Assembly: GCF_000214215.1 (NCBI RefSeq)
Contig: NC_015559.1
Coordinates: 3,211,001 to 3,275,000, forward strand
DNA: 64,000 nucleotides
Direction: 5' to 3'
Source: Marinomonas posidonica IVIA-Po-181
Lineage (GTDB): Bacteria; Pseudomonadota; Gammaproteobacteria; Pseudomonadales; Marinomonadaceae
Position 1 is the stretch's first letter; each line of letters starts with the position of its first letter. The notes beneath the pieces are model-generated. The model was not told the DNA's origin. It saw only the letters and a list, made by a program, of their open reading frames with translations, and ran no database searches. Positions 45,373 through 54,550 of this stretch are shown here, piece by piece. Made by a program: the position numbers and the translations under genes.

Positions 45373-45960
45373 TTAAAACATAGACAATTCAAGGGAATCG
45401 TCTTCAATCACAATGTCACTCACCATGGAAGCGGCTAATTTTTCGAATGGCGAGTGGTTTAATTCATAGACTGGATGGTGGTCAAAGTAGTCTCGTAAGG
45501 CGACTTCGACTTTGTCTTGTAAGGAACCTAAAGTTGAGCGGATGATGTTTTCATCAAAGCGGGAGCCACTGATCACAACCTGAGTAAATCTTGGGGCCAC
45601 TAAAAACAATTGCTTATCCTGTAAACGAATACCAGATTCAAAAGAAGGATTGACATCAGTTGTGAGCGAAAAGCTTTGCCCAAATGCCGACACTTCCCCC
45701 GTTAAATCACACATTAAAGCAACGGAAATCAGACCGCCATCTCGCTCCAAGAAATCTACTTTTGCCGCTTTAATCGCAAGATTTAAAACCACAGCATCGC
45801 CAGAAGTTAAAGCCAAACGCGTCTCTTTCGACTGCTCCAGCTGCTTAGCCAAATCTTTATTAACATCGGCTTCACTCACACGAAAACTATTACAGCCTGT
45901 TAATATCAAACTTGTGAATCCAAGCAATAACACATGAGCAATGGTTGAATACAGACGCAT
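45373..45960 (-). CDS. DUF1439 lipoprotein (YceB-like)
   Basis: A 195-residue protein with a lipoprotein signal peptide (LLLGFTSLILTGC, lipobox cysteine near residue 23). The rest matches DUF1439/YceB, a beta-rich lipid-binding-like fold anchored to a membrane. AGGAG lies 6 nt before the ATG. It follows the MscS gene by 9 bp, so the two form an operon. Confidence 0.87.
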   Translation of the reverse strand: MRLYSTIAHVLLLGFTSLILTGCNSFRVSEADVNKDLAKQLEQSKETRLALTSGDAVVLNLAIKAAKVDFLERDGGLISVALMCDLTGEVSAFGQSFSLTTDVNPSFESGIRLQDKQLFLVAPRFTQVVISGSRFDENIIRSTLGSLQDKVEVALRDYFDHHPVYELNHSPFEKLAASMVSDIVIEDDSLELSMF

Positions 45961-45969
45961 GAAATACTC

Positions 45970-46833
45970 CTATTCTTTAGAATCTATGAGTCGACGCTTT
46001 TCAAACCAAAAGCGCATAAAATCTTCCGTTACTTTTTGTTCAATGTCGATCGCTTCATCAGTTGGGCAAAATAACGACACGGTAAACACATTATGACCTT
46101 CCATAGTCGTGGTAATTCGAACACGTGGTTCAGGCCCCGAGATATTAATATCCAAGCGTTTTTCGATTAGGCTGTTGTAACGGATGGCCACTTCATGAAA
46201 GTGTTCGCTGTATTCACGAAGCTTAGCCAATATGTGCTCTTTAATCTCAAACAGGTTCACATCATCGGTCTGGCGTGAAATGGAAAAACTGTGGGTCACA
46301 TAGCGTCGCATGTAATTCAGGTTTTGCACAGTATGAACCAATAACACACTGTTCGGCACAAGCGTAGTACGACCTGTATAAGTATAACTACCGCCTTTTA
46401 AATCCACTTCAAATAACGTAGTGGATAACCAGTCACTGTCCGTCACTTCCCCTTCAAAATTGGCAACCTTGATCCAATCACCGACTTGGTATGGTCGAGT
46501 ACTGGCGCGATAAAAAGCGCCGACGATACAGGCAATGAATTCTTTTGTGGCAATCACTAATGCCACCATGAAAGCAGCAATGGAAATGGCGATATTTTGC
46601 AGCTCTGATGACCAAATCAAAATCAACCCAACGACAAATAAGAAATTAAAGGCGTTATCCGCGGCATTAATTCTTTGACGCTTTTTATCGTGATCAATAT
46701 GTTGGTTAAGACGAATCGCTCGCTTGGTGTAACGACGAATTAAATACACCAAAAAAATCAACGTCAGAGTAAGTGCCAGCTCGACATGATCAGTAATGAT
46801 GGATAGATCCAATTGAGATAAATCGAAAGGCAT
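45970..46833 (-). CDS. MscS-family mechanosensitive channel
   Basis: A 287-residue small-conductance-type channel with three N-terminal helices. The pore-lining region (AISIAAFMVALVIATKEFIACIVGAFY) is followed by the beta domain (YQVGDWIKVANFEGEV) and C-terminal alpha/beta part. It lacks the standard glycine-rich GAAGLAVG pattern of E. coli MscS TM3, so gating may differ. Confidence 0.9.
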   Translation of the reverse strand: MPFDLSQLDLSIITDHVELALTLTLIFLVYLIRRYTKRAIRLNQHIDHDKKRQRINAADNAFNFLFVVGLILIWSSELQNIAISIAAFMVALVIATKEFIACIVGAFYRASTRPYQVGDWIKVANFEGEVTDSDWLSTTLFEVDLKGGSYTYTGRTTLVPNSVLLVHTVQNLNYMRRYVTHSFSISRQTDDVNLFEIKEHILAKLREYSEHFHEVAIRYNSLIEKRLDINISGPEPRVRITTTMEGHNVFTVSLFCPTDEAIDIEQKVTEDFMRFWFEKRRLIDSKE

Positions 46834-46914
46834 AAAGAGTCACTTCTGTACGGAATAGGACACTTTAGCAAAGTATTCCTTGAGACAACAATAAAGTGTA
46901 GACAAGACAAAAAA

Positions 46915-46940
46915 TTATACTGTATATTTGTACAGTATAA
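46915..46940 (+). promoter_or_regulatory. LexA (SOS) box of yebG
   Basis: CTGT-N8-ACAG at 46920-46935 matches the gammaproteobacterial LexA consensus. The symmetry extends to 10-bp perfect arms (46915-46924 with 46931-46940). It lies about 20 bp before the yebG ATG. Confidence 0.92.
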
Positions 46941-46957
46941 TTTTTGTGAGGTGACTT

Positions 46958-47374
46958 ATGTCCGTCATTATTAAATACGTCGTAGAACGCCATGGAATCG
47001 AAAAAATGACTTTTACTTCAAAAGCCGAAGCAGACGCTTATGACAAGCTTCTGGATACTGCTGAAGCGCTGGAGATTATACTCAGCGGTAGCCAGCTCGT
47101 TGAAGATGATCCCCTGCGAGAGTCGTTAGCCATGTACTTGGCTGAGCACAAGAACAGTGTCATTGATGCCCTTGGCCCAAAAAAGAAAACGACAAGTAAG
47201 AAAAAACACAGCCAAAGTTCACAAACGGAACTGGCTCTCAACAAAACACCAAAATCGCCAAGCGCGTCGTTGGAAGACTTAGTAATAGAAACCGATGAAG
47301 AACAAATTTATCAGGAGGAAGAAGCGGCCGATCCATTTGAAGAAGGCGATTTTGATGAAAGCCATGCGGCTTAG
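46958..47374 (+). CDS. yebG: YebG-family SOS-induced protein
   Basis: A 138-residue protein. The N-terminal ~75 residues are YebG (IKYVVERHGIEKMTFTSKAEADAYDK, in parts), followed by a lysine/serine linker and a strongly acidic C-terminal tail (DEEQIYQEEEAADPFEEGDFDE) that makes it longer than E. coli YebG (96 aa). Function in the SOS response is unknown. GAGGTG is 4 nt before the ATG. Confidence 0.9.
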   Translation: MSVIIKYVVERHGIEKMTFTSKAEADAYDKLLDTAEALEIILSGSQLVEDDPLRESLAMYLAEHKNSVIDALGPKKKTTSKKKHSQSSQTELALNKTPKSPSASLEDLVIETDEEQIYQEEEAADPFEEGDFDESHAA

Positions 47375-47392
47375 TTTATGCCATGCGGCTTA
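47361..47392. repeat. Tandem duplication at the yebG stop codon
   Basis: GCCATGCGGCTTA occurs at 47361-47373 and 47380-47392, a 19-bp tandem unit that spans the stop codon. It probably arose by slippage and leaves the reading frame closed at the first copy. Confidence 0.75.
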
Positions 47393-47697
47393 ATCTAATG
47401 GCAAGATTGAGTGAGCTTTTTCTAAGAAATTCATGAGGCACTAAATAGTGTTTAAAATATCAAGGACGCATACATGCCAGCTAGCTCGGAGTTAACTCAC
47501 CACCTCGACTCAGTGGCTTGTTCTTTGCGTTAGCATTTAGGCTTGCAAACATCGGGATTCAAAAACCGGGGGATTAATATAGAAAGTGAGGAATACAAAT
47601 ACGTTTGGCAAGATGATGAACTCTTGCTGATAATTTTTGAGGGAATTGCTGGCGTGGTTGAGCTTATTAGTTGGCTGTGTTTCTAACTGACACAATG
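47393..47697. other. Intergenic region with possible coding remnant (47543-47686)
   Basis: On the plus strand, 47543-47686 is open for 47 codons and reads like protein (EEYKYVWQDDELLLII, then FEGIAGVVELISW). It has no ATG and no ribosome site, so it is at best the tail of a decayed small gene. The rest holds nothing I can define. Confidence 0.3.
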
Positions 47698-48597
47698 TCA
47701 TTGAGCAGGCTTACTTCTGTGAGCTTGCTCTAATAACCAATCAAAAAACACTTGAGCCGCCGAGTGCAATGGGGCACTGGATTCTTTCACCAAATAAAAC
47801 GACTCACTGGCTTCTACTTGTTTCGCAAAAGGCGCAATCAATCGTCCTTGTGCAATAAGCTCCGACACCATGGAAGATCTTGCTAAAGCCACGCCTTGCC
47901 CAAGCTCCGCCATACGCAGTGTTGATACCAAGGTGTCAAATTGCATCCCTCGGGAAAAATCCACTTGATCTTCGCCCATAATATTCAACCAATAACCCCA
48001 ACCCTCTTCGTAGCCAAGCACATGCAGCAAAGTGTGATTGGTTAAATCAGCAGGCGTGTCCAAGCGAGTATGCTGTGGTAATGCTGGCGAACAGACAGGC
48101 ATCAAACTGTCCCATGTAAGACGTTGTGACAACAAACCTTGCCAATCACCGTGCCCCCAACGAATTTCCATGTCCTCTTCGGCATCCCATTCAGCCAACC
48201 AAATATGACTAGCGTAACGAATGTCTATGTGCGGATGCAGAGCTTTAAAATCGGCCAATTTTGGTGCTAACCAATAACTAAAAAAGGACAAGCTGCCGCG
48301 TATTTTAACGAGACTTTGACTGTCGGGAGAAAAAATCTCACTGGTACCAACAGACAAACGACTGATGGCATCTTGCACCACAGGATAATAGGCTCGACCT
48401 TCTTTGGTTAAGCTCAAACCACGAGCCAAACGCTGAAAAAGTGCCACACCAAGATGACTTTCGAGTAAACGTATTTGCTGGCTAACAGCCCCTTGTGTCA
48501 GACACAATTCGGTCGCAGCATGAGTAAAATTAAGATGGCGTGCAGAGGCTTCAAAGGTATGCAGCCAATTCAAAGGAGGGAGAGATTTTTGATTCAT
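47698..48597 (-). CDS. LysR-family regulator, GcvA type
   Basis: A 299-residue LysR protein. LPPLNWLHTFEASARHLNFTHAATELCLTQGAVSQQIRLLE, read in parts, is a GcvA-type helix-turn-helix. It lies at the downstream end of the amino-acid ABC gene series on the same strand, so it may regulate that operon. Confidence 0.9.
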   Translation of the reverse strand: MNQKSLPPLNWLHTFEASARHLNFTHAATELCLTQGAVSQQIRLLESHLGVALFQRLARGLSLTKEGRAYYPVVQDAISRLSVGTSEIFSPDSQSLVKIRGSLSFFSYWLAPKLADFKALHPHIDIRYASHIWLAEWDAEEDMEIRWGHGDWQGLLSQRLTWDSLMPVCSPALPQHTRLDTPADLTNHTLLHVLGYEEGWGYWLNIMGEDQVDFSRGMQFDTLVSTLRMAELGQGVALARSSMVSELIAQGRLIAPFAKQVEASESFYLVKESSAPLHSAAQVFFDWLLEQAHRSKPAQ

Positions 48598-48679
48598 ACT
48601 CGGTGCCTAGCAAGTCGCCTTGATCATAAAGAGCAAGGCGACTTTAACCTAAAGCCCTCGAGACATAAAGTCTTGAGGC

Positions 48680-49426
48680 CTACAGCACTTGACCAAGGAA
48701 ACGCTGTAAACGAGGGTTATCCGATTCGAAGAAGCGATCTGGCGACTCTTCAAACACCAATTCCCCATCTTCCATAAAGACTACTCGGTCAGCCACTTCA
48801 CGGGCAAACCCCATTTCGTGAGTCACTACCACCATGGTCATACCATCATTGGCAAGACTCTTCATGACATCCAAGACTTCCCCAACCATTTCCGGATCAA
48901 GGGCACTGGTCGGCTCATCAAACAACATGATTTTTGGCATCATGGCCAAAGCTCGGGCAATGGCCACACGTTGCTGCTGACCACCAGACAAATGCGATGG
49001 GTAGTTGTTCATGCGTTCAGCCAAACCCACACGCTTCAGCAGCTCACGGGCTTCTTGCTCGGCTTCTTGTTTACTCTTTTTCAACACCTTGATCGGTGAC
49101 AACATCACATTACCAAGAGCTGTTTTATGCGGAAACAGGTTAAAAGACTGAAACACCATGCCCACTTCTTCACGGACTTTATTGATATTGGTTTTCTTGT
49201 CAGTCAGGCTGATGTCATCAATATGAATCGTGCCTTCTGAAATGGTTTCCAACTGATTCAACGTCCTCAAAAAAGTCGACTTGCCTGAACCACTTGGCCC
49301 TATGATCACAACCACTTCACCACGCTTGATATCCAACGACACTTTTTTCAAAGCGTGACATAAATTTGGATACACTTTATCAACATTTTCAGCACGAATA
49401 ATGTGCTCACCTAGCTGCTTAGTCAC
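48680..49426 (-). CDS. Polar amino-acid ABC transporter ATPase
   Basis: A 248-residue GlnQ-type ATPase: Walker [10 protein letters not shown], signature LSGGQQQR, Walker [13 protein letters not shown] and H-loop [13 protein letters not shown]. Starts with GTG at 49426, overlapping the permease gene by 8 nt. It energises uptake with the permease and binding protein upstream. Confidence 0.94.
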   Translation of the reverse strand: MTKQLGEHIIRAENVDKVYPNLCHALKKVSLDIKRGEVVVIIGPSGSGKSTFLRTLNQLETISEGTIHIDDISLTDKKTNINKVREEVGMVFQSFNLFPHKTALGNVMLSPIKVLKKSKQEAEQEARELLKRVGLAERMNNYPSHLSGGQQQRVAIARALAMMPKIMLFDEPTSALDPEMVGEVLDVMKSLANDGMTMVVVTHEMGFAREVADRVVFMEDGELVFEESPDRFFESDNPRLQRFLGQVL

Positions 49427-50369
49427 TGGCTGACAACCTCTTCTCTAGATATTGGATGGCCCAAGATAAAGAACCAGTAAGTACTAAATACAATAATGCG
49501 ACCGTAAACCAGACTTCAAAAGGTGCAAATGTAGAACTCACCACTTCACGACCCGCTTTGGTTAAGTCAGTAATGGAGATCACAGATACCAATGAAGAAT
49601 CTTTGATCAGGTTAATAAACTGACCAGCCATAGGCGGCAAAGTACGCTTAAATGCTTGCGGCAGAATAACGTTCACCATGGCCTTTACATAGTTCATGCC
49701 TAAACTGCGTGCCGCTTCCATTTGCCCTGGGTGAATCGACTGAATACCAGAACGTACGATCTCAGCAATATAAGCCCCGGTAAAAACAGACAACGCCGCC
49801 ACGCCTGCCGTAAATCGATCCAGACTTAGTACTGTGCCGATAAAGAAATAGAAGATAAAAATCTGCACCAGAAGTGGTGTACCACGAATCAATTCAACGT
49901 AGGTAATGGCGAGGTAACGCAGCACTGGATTATGAGAAATGCGTGCAAGACCAGTAAATAAGCCTATGATGACAGCAAAAACTAGGGACACTACCGATAA
50001 TTTCAGTGTAATCCATAATCCCCAGGTAATTGGTCCAATCGTCCAACCGGTTCGTTCAGCGACTGGATCCCCTTCAAATACTAGATCACCATCATAAATC
50101 AATACGTCATCAAACTTCTTGATGACCAGAGGATCGAGACCGATATCGGATTCAATGGTGATGGTGTTGGTGGCATCGTCTACGTAAGCAGTACCATCAA
50201 AAGGGGCACGAATTTCAGTCGGCTCAGTACTCACAATATACTGTGGAATACGCTCCCAACGCCATGTGTAGTCAATGCTTTTGCTGGAGGCGTAAATACC
50301 AAAGCCCAACCCAACTAGGATCAGCAAAAATAAGCCTTTCCATAAAAGCAGGTGTGATTTATTTTCCAT
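49419..50369 (-). CDS. Polar amino-acid ABC transporter permease with N-terminal periplasmic insert
   Basis: A 316-residue HisM/GlnP-type permease. The EAA loop ([27 protein letters not shown], in parts) and [10 protein letters not shown] are present in the C-terminal two thirds. Between the first helix (~10-28) and the transport domain (~115) is an ~85-residue extracytoplasmic insert rich in beta strands ([18 protein letters not shown] ... [10 protein letters not shown]). The pattern recalls a biotinyl/lipoyl-like barrel-sandwich domain. Usual members lack it. Confidence 0.9.
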   Translation of the reverse strand: MENKSHLLLWKGLFLLILVGLGFGIYASSKSIDYTWRWERIPQYIVSTEPTEIRAPFDGTAYVDDATNTITIESDIGLDPLVIKKFDDVLIYDGDLVFEGDPVAERTGWTIGPITWGLWITLKLSVVSLVFAVIIGLFTGLARISHNPVLRYLAITYVELIRGTPLLVQIFIFYFFIGTVLSLDRFTAGVAALSVFTGAYIAEIVRSGIQSIHPGQMEAARSLGMNYVKAMVNVILPQAFKRTLPPMAGQFINLIKDSSLVSVISITDLTKAGREVVSSTFAPFEVWFTVALLYLVLTGSLSWAIQYLEKRLSASD

Positions 50370-50478
50370 CGATGAGAGGTTCCCCGTCGTGTTTCCAACT
50401 TAAATTAAGAATAGGCATCCAAACCTACTAAGACACTAGCCACCTAGATTAAGGTCAATCGCTAGCCGTTATGAAAAC

Positions 50479-50507
50479 AAAAAGTGGCGCTGACAGCGCC
50501 ACTTTTT
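50479..50507 (-). terminator. Strong hairpin with T-run between binding protein and permease genes
   Basis: A 13-bp perfect stem (50479-50491 with 50495-50507, GAC loop) ends in T residues on the minus strand. It lies just after the binding-protein stop and so probably terminates most transcripts there. This would keep the binding protein in excess. Confidence 0.9.
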
Positions 50508-50523
50508 ATAACAGGTGCGGATT

Positions 50524-51330
50524 TTACTGGATGTTTTTCATCCATGCATCACTTACGAACCATTTGTTGTAAATTTTATCATAAGTACCATCACCTTTGA
50601 TTTGCGCTAGGTAGTTATTGATGAAATTCATAAAGTCTGGATCACCTTTACGGATCGCCATACCTAGCGGTTCGTAGGTAAATGGCGTATCTAGGTGAAC
50701 CAATTTGTCGCTGTTCTGTGAGCCGTAGATAGCGTTAAATGGCAAGTCGTATACGAAAGCATCCGCATTACCATTGATGACTTCTAATGCACCTTCAGAT
50801 TCTGTTTCAAAAAGGTTTACTTTAGCTTTGCTTAGGTAACGCTTAGTCGCGTAATCAGCCGTCGTACCTAGCTTAGTTGCGATTGTGTACTTGCTGTTAT
50901 TTAGATCACGGTAAGAACTGACTTTGCCTTCTAGGTCTTTGCTTAGCAAAATACTTTGACCAACAATGATGTAGGGATCAGTAAAGTTAACTTTCAAGTT
51001 ACGCTCAGCTGTGATGGTCATACCAGAAATGATGATGTCACACTTAGATGTTAACAAGGCTGGAATGATACCGTCCCAAGCTGTATTGCGTAGATCGACT
51101 TTTACACCCATCGCTTTTGCCATAGATTTGGCAATGTCCACATCAAAACCGACGATGTTGCCTTTTTTGTCACGCATATCGAATGGCATGTAACCCGCTT
51201 CAAGACACACTTGTATCTCGCCACGTGTCAGAATGTCATTCAAGGTGGATTTTTCCCAAAGATTAATGTCTGAAGCAGACGCAACCGTTGCACTGATCAT
51301 AGCAGCAAAAGCAATCAATACTTTTTTCAT
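50524..51330 (-). CDS. Periplasmic amino-acid binding protein
   Basis: A 268-residue family 3 solute-binding protein with a Sec signal peptide (MKKVLIAFAAMISATVASAS). GFDVDIAKSMAKAMGVKVDLRNTAWDGIIPALL, in parts, is the ligand-binding region, and FTDPYIIVGQ follows. It works with the permease and ATPase encoded downstream. The ligand is unknown; the neighbouring PLP enzyme suggests a sulfur amino acid. Confidence 0.92.
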   Translation of the reverse strand: MKKVLIAFAAMISATVASASDINLWEKSTLNDILTRGEIQVCLEAGYMPFDMRDKKGNIVGFDVDIAKSMAKAMGVKVDLRNTAWDGIIPALLTSKCDIIISGMTITAERNLKVNFTDPYIIVGQSILLSKDLEGKVSSYRDLNNSKYTIATKLGTTADYATKRYLSKAKVNLFETESEGALEVINGNADAFVYDLPFNAIYGSQNSDKLVHLDTPFTYEPLGMAIRKGDPDFMNFINNYLAQIKGDGTYDKIYNKWFVSDAWMKNIQ

Positions 51331-51514
51331 TATTTAATGTCCCCAATTTGAATTGTGAATTGAGAAAGACGACTAACTCGAACCTTCCCAATATTTCTTA
51401 TCATAGTGTTATAACTGGCCGCACATAATACATAAATTCATTAACACAGTCCTTAGGAAATACAGGATTTCTAGAGCGTTAAAATGAGTTTGCGTACTCG
51501 CGCTTCAGGCAAGC

Positions 51515-52717
51515 TTACCTGCAAGAAGCATTCCGAACAAACTCAAACGCCTGTTTAAGATCAGAAATTAAATCCTCTGTATCTTCAATCCCCACGGAAA
51601 TGCGCACTAGCCCTTCCGAAATACCTAATGCTTGGCGCTCTTCCAAGGTATTTTCCACATGACTCGTGGTTCTGGCTGGACCATAAATGGTTTCAACCGC
51701 CCCCAAGTTGCCCGCACAGTGCGCATAACGCAATTGCGGTAACAAACGTGTTACTGTCTCCATACCGCCTGCGAGCACAAAACTAACCATAGCACCAAAA
51801 CCGTGCATCTGCTCACAAGCAATCTTGTGATTATTATGATTCGGTAACCCTGGGTAATTCACCGCGTCAACCATCGGCTCTGTTAGCAAAAATTCGGAGA
51901 TGGCTTGCGCGCTTACTTGTTGCTGACGCACTCTTAGCGCCAAGGTTTTGATACCACGAATAATCAAATAAGCTGAAAATGGATCCAGTGAAGCACCATT
52001 AATTTCACGATAATGCCTGACTTTCGCCATCAAAGGCTCAGCACCACACACCAAACCACCCATGGCATCCGCATGGCCACTCAAAAACTTGGTCGCACTG
52101 TGAATCACAATGTCTACGCCCAACGCCAAAGGGTTTTGATTCAACGGCGTAGCAAAGGTGTTATCCGCCATCACAATGGCACCTACTTTTCTAGCTGCGG
52201 CCGCCAAGCGTTTAATATCAACAATTTTAAGCGTTGGGTTGGTCGGTGTTTCCAAATACAGTACATCGCAGCCTTTGGCAATTTCCGCTTCTATCTGCTC
52301 ATGACTATGGGTCTCACATAACACGACATCCACACCCATACGAGGTAAAAATTCTTCGAATACTTTGTTGGTACCGCCATAACTGTCTTTGGTGGACACC
52401 ACACGGCTACCATTTTGTAGAAAGGTATAAAGGGCACTACTAATGGCTGCCATTCCTGTACTAAAAGCCACGGCAGACTCAGCATTTTCCAAAGAGCAAA
52501 TTTTAGCTTCTAGGGTTTCTACGGTGGGGTTGCTCATTCGACTATAAATAAAGCCGGGGGCTTCACCCAACGCCACATCATACCAATGATCGATATCTTG
52601 ATAGCCATAAGCCGCACTCGCGACAATAGGCGTTTGGGTCGCTCGATATGGATGCCCTTCTTCTTCACCGCCCCATATTGCCTTAGTCCCAAGACCTATC
52701 TCTTTTTTCTCAATCAC
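51515..52717 (-). CDS. Cys/Met-metabolism PLP enzyme (cystathionine gamma-synthase/lyase family)
   Basis: A 400-residue fold-type I enzyme. IHSATKFLSGHADAMGG holds the PLP lysine, and YSRMSNPTVETLE and ADNTFATPLNQNPL are typical of the family. Activity could be gamma-synthase, gamma-lyase or sulfhydrylase. GTG at 52717 fits the AGG ribosome site best; GTGs at 52723 and 52726 are alternatives. It lies upstream of the ABC transporter genes on the same strand, with 185 bp between. Confidence 0.88.
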   Translation of the reverse strand: MIEKKEIGLGTKAIWGGEEEGHPYRATQTPIVASAAYGYQDIDHWYDVALGEAPGFIYSRMSNPTVETLEAKICSLENAESAVAFSTGMAAISSALYTFLQNGSRVVSTKDSYGGTNKVFEEFLPRMGVDVVLCETHSHEQIEAEIAKGCDVLYLETPTNPTLKIVDIKRLAAAARKVGAIVMADNTFATPLNQNPLALGVDIVIHSATKFLSGHADAMGGLVCGAEPLMAKVRHYREINGASLDPFSAYLIIRGIKTLALRVRQQQVSAQAISEFLLTEPMVDAVNYPGLPNHNNHKIACEQMHGFGAMVSFVLAGGMETVTRLLPQLRYAHCAGNLGAVETIYGPARTTSHVENTLEERQALGISEGLVRISVGIEDTEDLISDLKQAFEFVRNASCR

Positions 52718-52881
52718 ACTCACCACCTACTCAATTCTGACAAAGCTGTATCACTAATAGTGCCAACTATAAGTAAGTTACCCGATAAGTAGTAATCATC
52801 AAATTCGAGATTGAGGGTCGATTTTATTAATGGCTATTAATTTCTTATTTATACACATTTTCATAAGGGATAAGGAAGTAT

Positions 52882-53295
52882 ATGAAACGAAATATGATTG
52901 TAGCAGGCATTTCTTTTGGTCTATATACTCTTGTACCTATTTCAGAAAACAACGATATTTTTCTGAAAACCGCACTTAACTATTAAAATGATAATGTTTC
53001 GGCCTCAAACGGATCAATTGACTTCACTAGATTTCCAATCGACTTACTAATCACCAAACAAGGTGAGAAACTTCAGTTCGGTGTAGGACTAACCTATCAC
53101 CTTAACCCAGAGTACGATAGTAGTTTCAGTGGTTTCAATACAACGGCAGACAATGCTCTTGGTCTTATCTTAGAAGCAAATTATAAGATATTCAGTCAGG
53201 CACACATTGGGCTACGCTATACCAACATAAAATACAAATTTGCAAGTGAGTATGATGGCAGTAACACCGCCATAACCGCGGGATATACTTTTTAA
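52882..53295 (+). pseudogene. Broken outer-membrane beta-barrel protein gene
   Basis: From the ATG at 52882 (AAGGAAG upstream) the frame reads 34 codons, meets a TAA at 52984, and then continues in the same frame for over 100 codons to a TAA at 53293. The second part alternates beta strands (LQFGVGLTYHL, HIGLRYTNIKYKF) and ends in a terminal phenylalanine (ITAGYTF), as outer-membrane barrels do. At ~137 codons it is also short and lacks a normal signal peptide. Internal deletion plus a stop mutation is likely. Confidence 0.8.
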
Positions 53296-53324
53296 TCCTA
53301 TTCATTAAACATAGCCACATCATG

Positions 53325-53350
53325 AAAAGGCTCCAAACCGGAGCCTTTTT
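53325..53350 (+). terminator. Terminator after the broken outer-membrane-protein gene
   Basis: A 10-bp stem (53325-53334 with 53340-53349, loop AAACC) is followed by T residues. Confidence 0.88.
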
Positions 53351-53433
53351 ATATTGCACTAAACTTTAACCTTGTCTTAAAGTGTGTCTCTCAATAATCA
53401 TAGATCTAACTCAACAGGCTATCGAGAATCACC

Positions 53434-54444
53434 TTGCAAAAGAAAAAAGGCTTCGCCACCATCTCAGATGTTGCCAAACATGCCAATGTTGGTAAAACCA
53501 GTGTATCGCGATACCTAAACGGTGAGCAGAATAAATTATCCGATCTGATGATTGATAAAATTGCCAATGCCATCAAAACGTTAGATTATCGACCAAATCA
53601 CTCGGCTCGCATGCTAAAAGCGGGACAATCAAAATTGATTGGTCTGTTATTAGCGGATGTAACCAACCCTTATTCCATTGACGTATTGCAAGGCATTGAG
53701 GATGTCTGTCGTCAGCAGGGGTATATGCTGATGGTGTGTAACACCAATAATCAGCAAGACCTGCAAGCTCAATACCTAACGTTACTGGAAGCCCATCGAG
53801 TAGACGGATTAATCATTAACACTGCGGGAATGATACCAAAGCAAGTGGCACTTTTTCAGAAACTGAGCTGCCCATTAGTACTGGTGGATAGGATCAACAC
53901 GTCACTCGGTTATGATTCGGTTGGTCTGGATAATCACCAAGCGGTTACCCAAGCCTGCCAACATCTGCTCGGCGAATCTTATAACGCTCTTCTGGTTATT
54001 ACGGAATCACTGGAAATAGAACCGCGACAAGCGCGAGTCGATGCCATAGCTGACTTCTGCAACCAACACTCGACGCTCCATTATCAGGTATTCGAAACAG
54101 ACAATATGTGCGTTGACTCGATATCGCAAGCCATTCAAGAATTCATAGGGCATTACCCACAACGTAAAAAAGCCATCTTCACCATCAATGGCGTCGCCAT
54201 GATGAGCACAGCTAAGGCGTTAAAAGGACTCAATCTACAAATTCGTCAAGACATCGGCTTGATTGGCATTGATGATCCCGAATGGGCGCAATTGTTTGAA
54301 GGCGGCATCACAGTTATGCGCCAACCCTCTAAAATCATAGGACAAACTGCGTGTGAACGCCTACTAACACGCATTCAAGGTAATAAAGAAGCACCGCTGA
54401 ACTTAACACTTTCCGCTGAACTGATCGTTCGAGAATCCACTTAA
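53434..54444 (+). CDS. ptxS: LacI-family repressor, PtxS-like
   Basis: A 336-residue LacI-type protein. ATISDVAKHANVGKTSVSRYLNG is the helix-turn-helix with the following hinge, then the sugar-binding core (GLLLADVTNPYSIDVLQGIE, MVCNTNNQQD) closely like Pseudomonas PtxS. Starts with TTG at 53434. PtxS represses 2-ketogluconate genes and is released by 2-ketogluconate. A palindrome like the PtxS operator lies directly after this gene, in front of kguK. Confidence 0.82.
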   Translation: MQKKKGFATISDVAKHANVGKTSVSRYLNGEQNKLSDLMIDKIANAIKTLDYRPNHSARMLKAGQSKLIGLLLADVTNPYSIDVLQGIEDVCRQQGYMLMVCNTNNQQDLQAQYLTLLEAHRVDGLIINTAGMIPKQVALFQKLSCPLVLVDRINTSLGYDSVGLDNHQAVTQACQHLLGESYNALLVITESLEIEPRQARVDAIADFCNQHSTLHYQVFETDNMCVDSISQAIQEFIGHYPQRKKAIFTINGVAMMSTAKALKGLNLQIRQDIGLIGIDDPEWAQLFEGGITVMRQPSKIIGQTACERLLTRIQGNKEAPLNLTLSAELIVREST

Positions 54445-54486
54445 ATAGACGATCAAACAGCCAACCTAGTTTCACTAAGATTGCAT

Positions 54487-54502
54487 ATGGAACCGGTTCC
54501 AT
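54487..54502. promoter_or_regulatory. PtxS-type operator
   Basis: ATGGAACCGGTTCCAT is a perfect 16-bp palindrome with the central CG typical of LacI operators. It differs from the known Pseudomonas PtxS site (TGAAACCGGTTTCA) by one symmetric base pair per half. It lies about 50 bp before kguK. Confidence 0.8.
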
Positions 54503-54550
54503 TTATAGTCATTTATTCCAATAATAACGATAAACTGAAAGGGTTTTACC

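Noticed and set aside
51378..51391. TCGAACCTTCCCAA as a third miniature-element end
   Set aside because: It matches only about 12 bases of the end, has no partner end or target duplication nearby, and could be chance.
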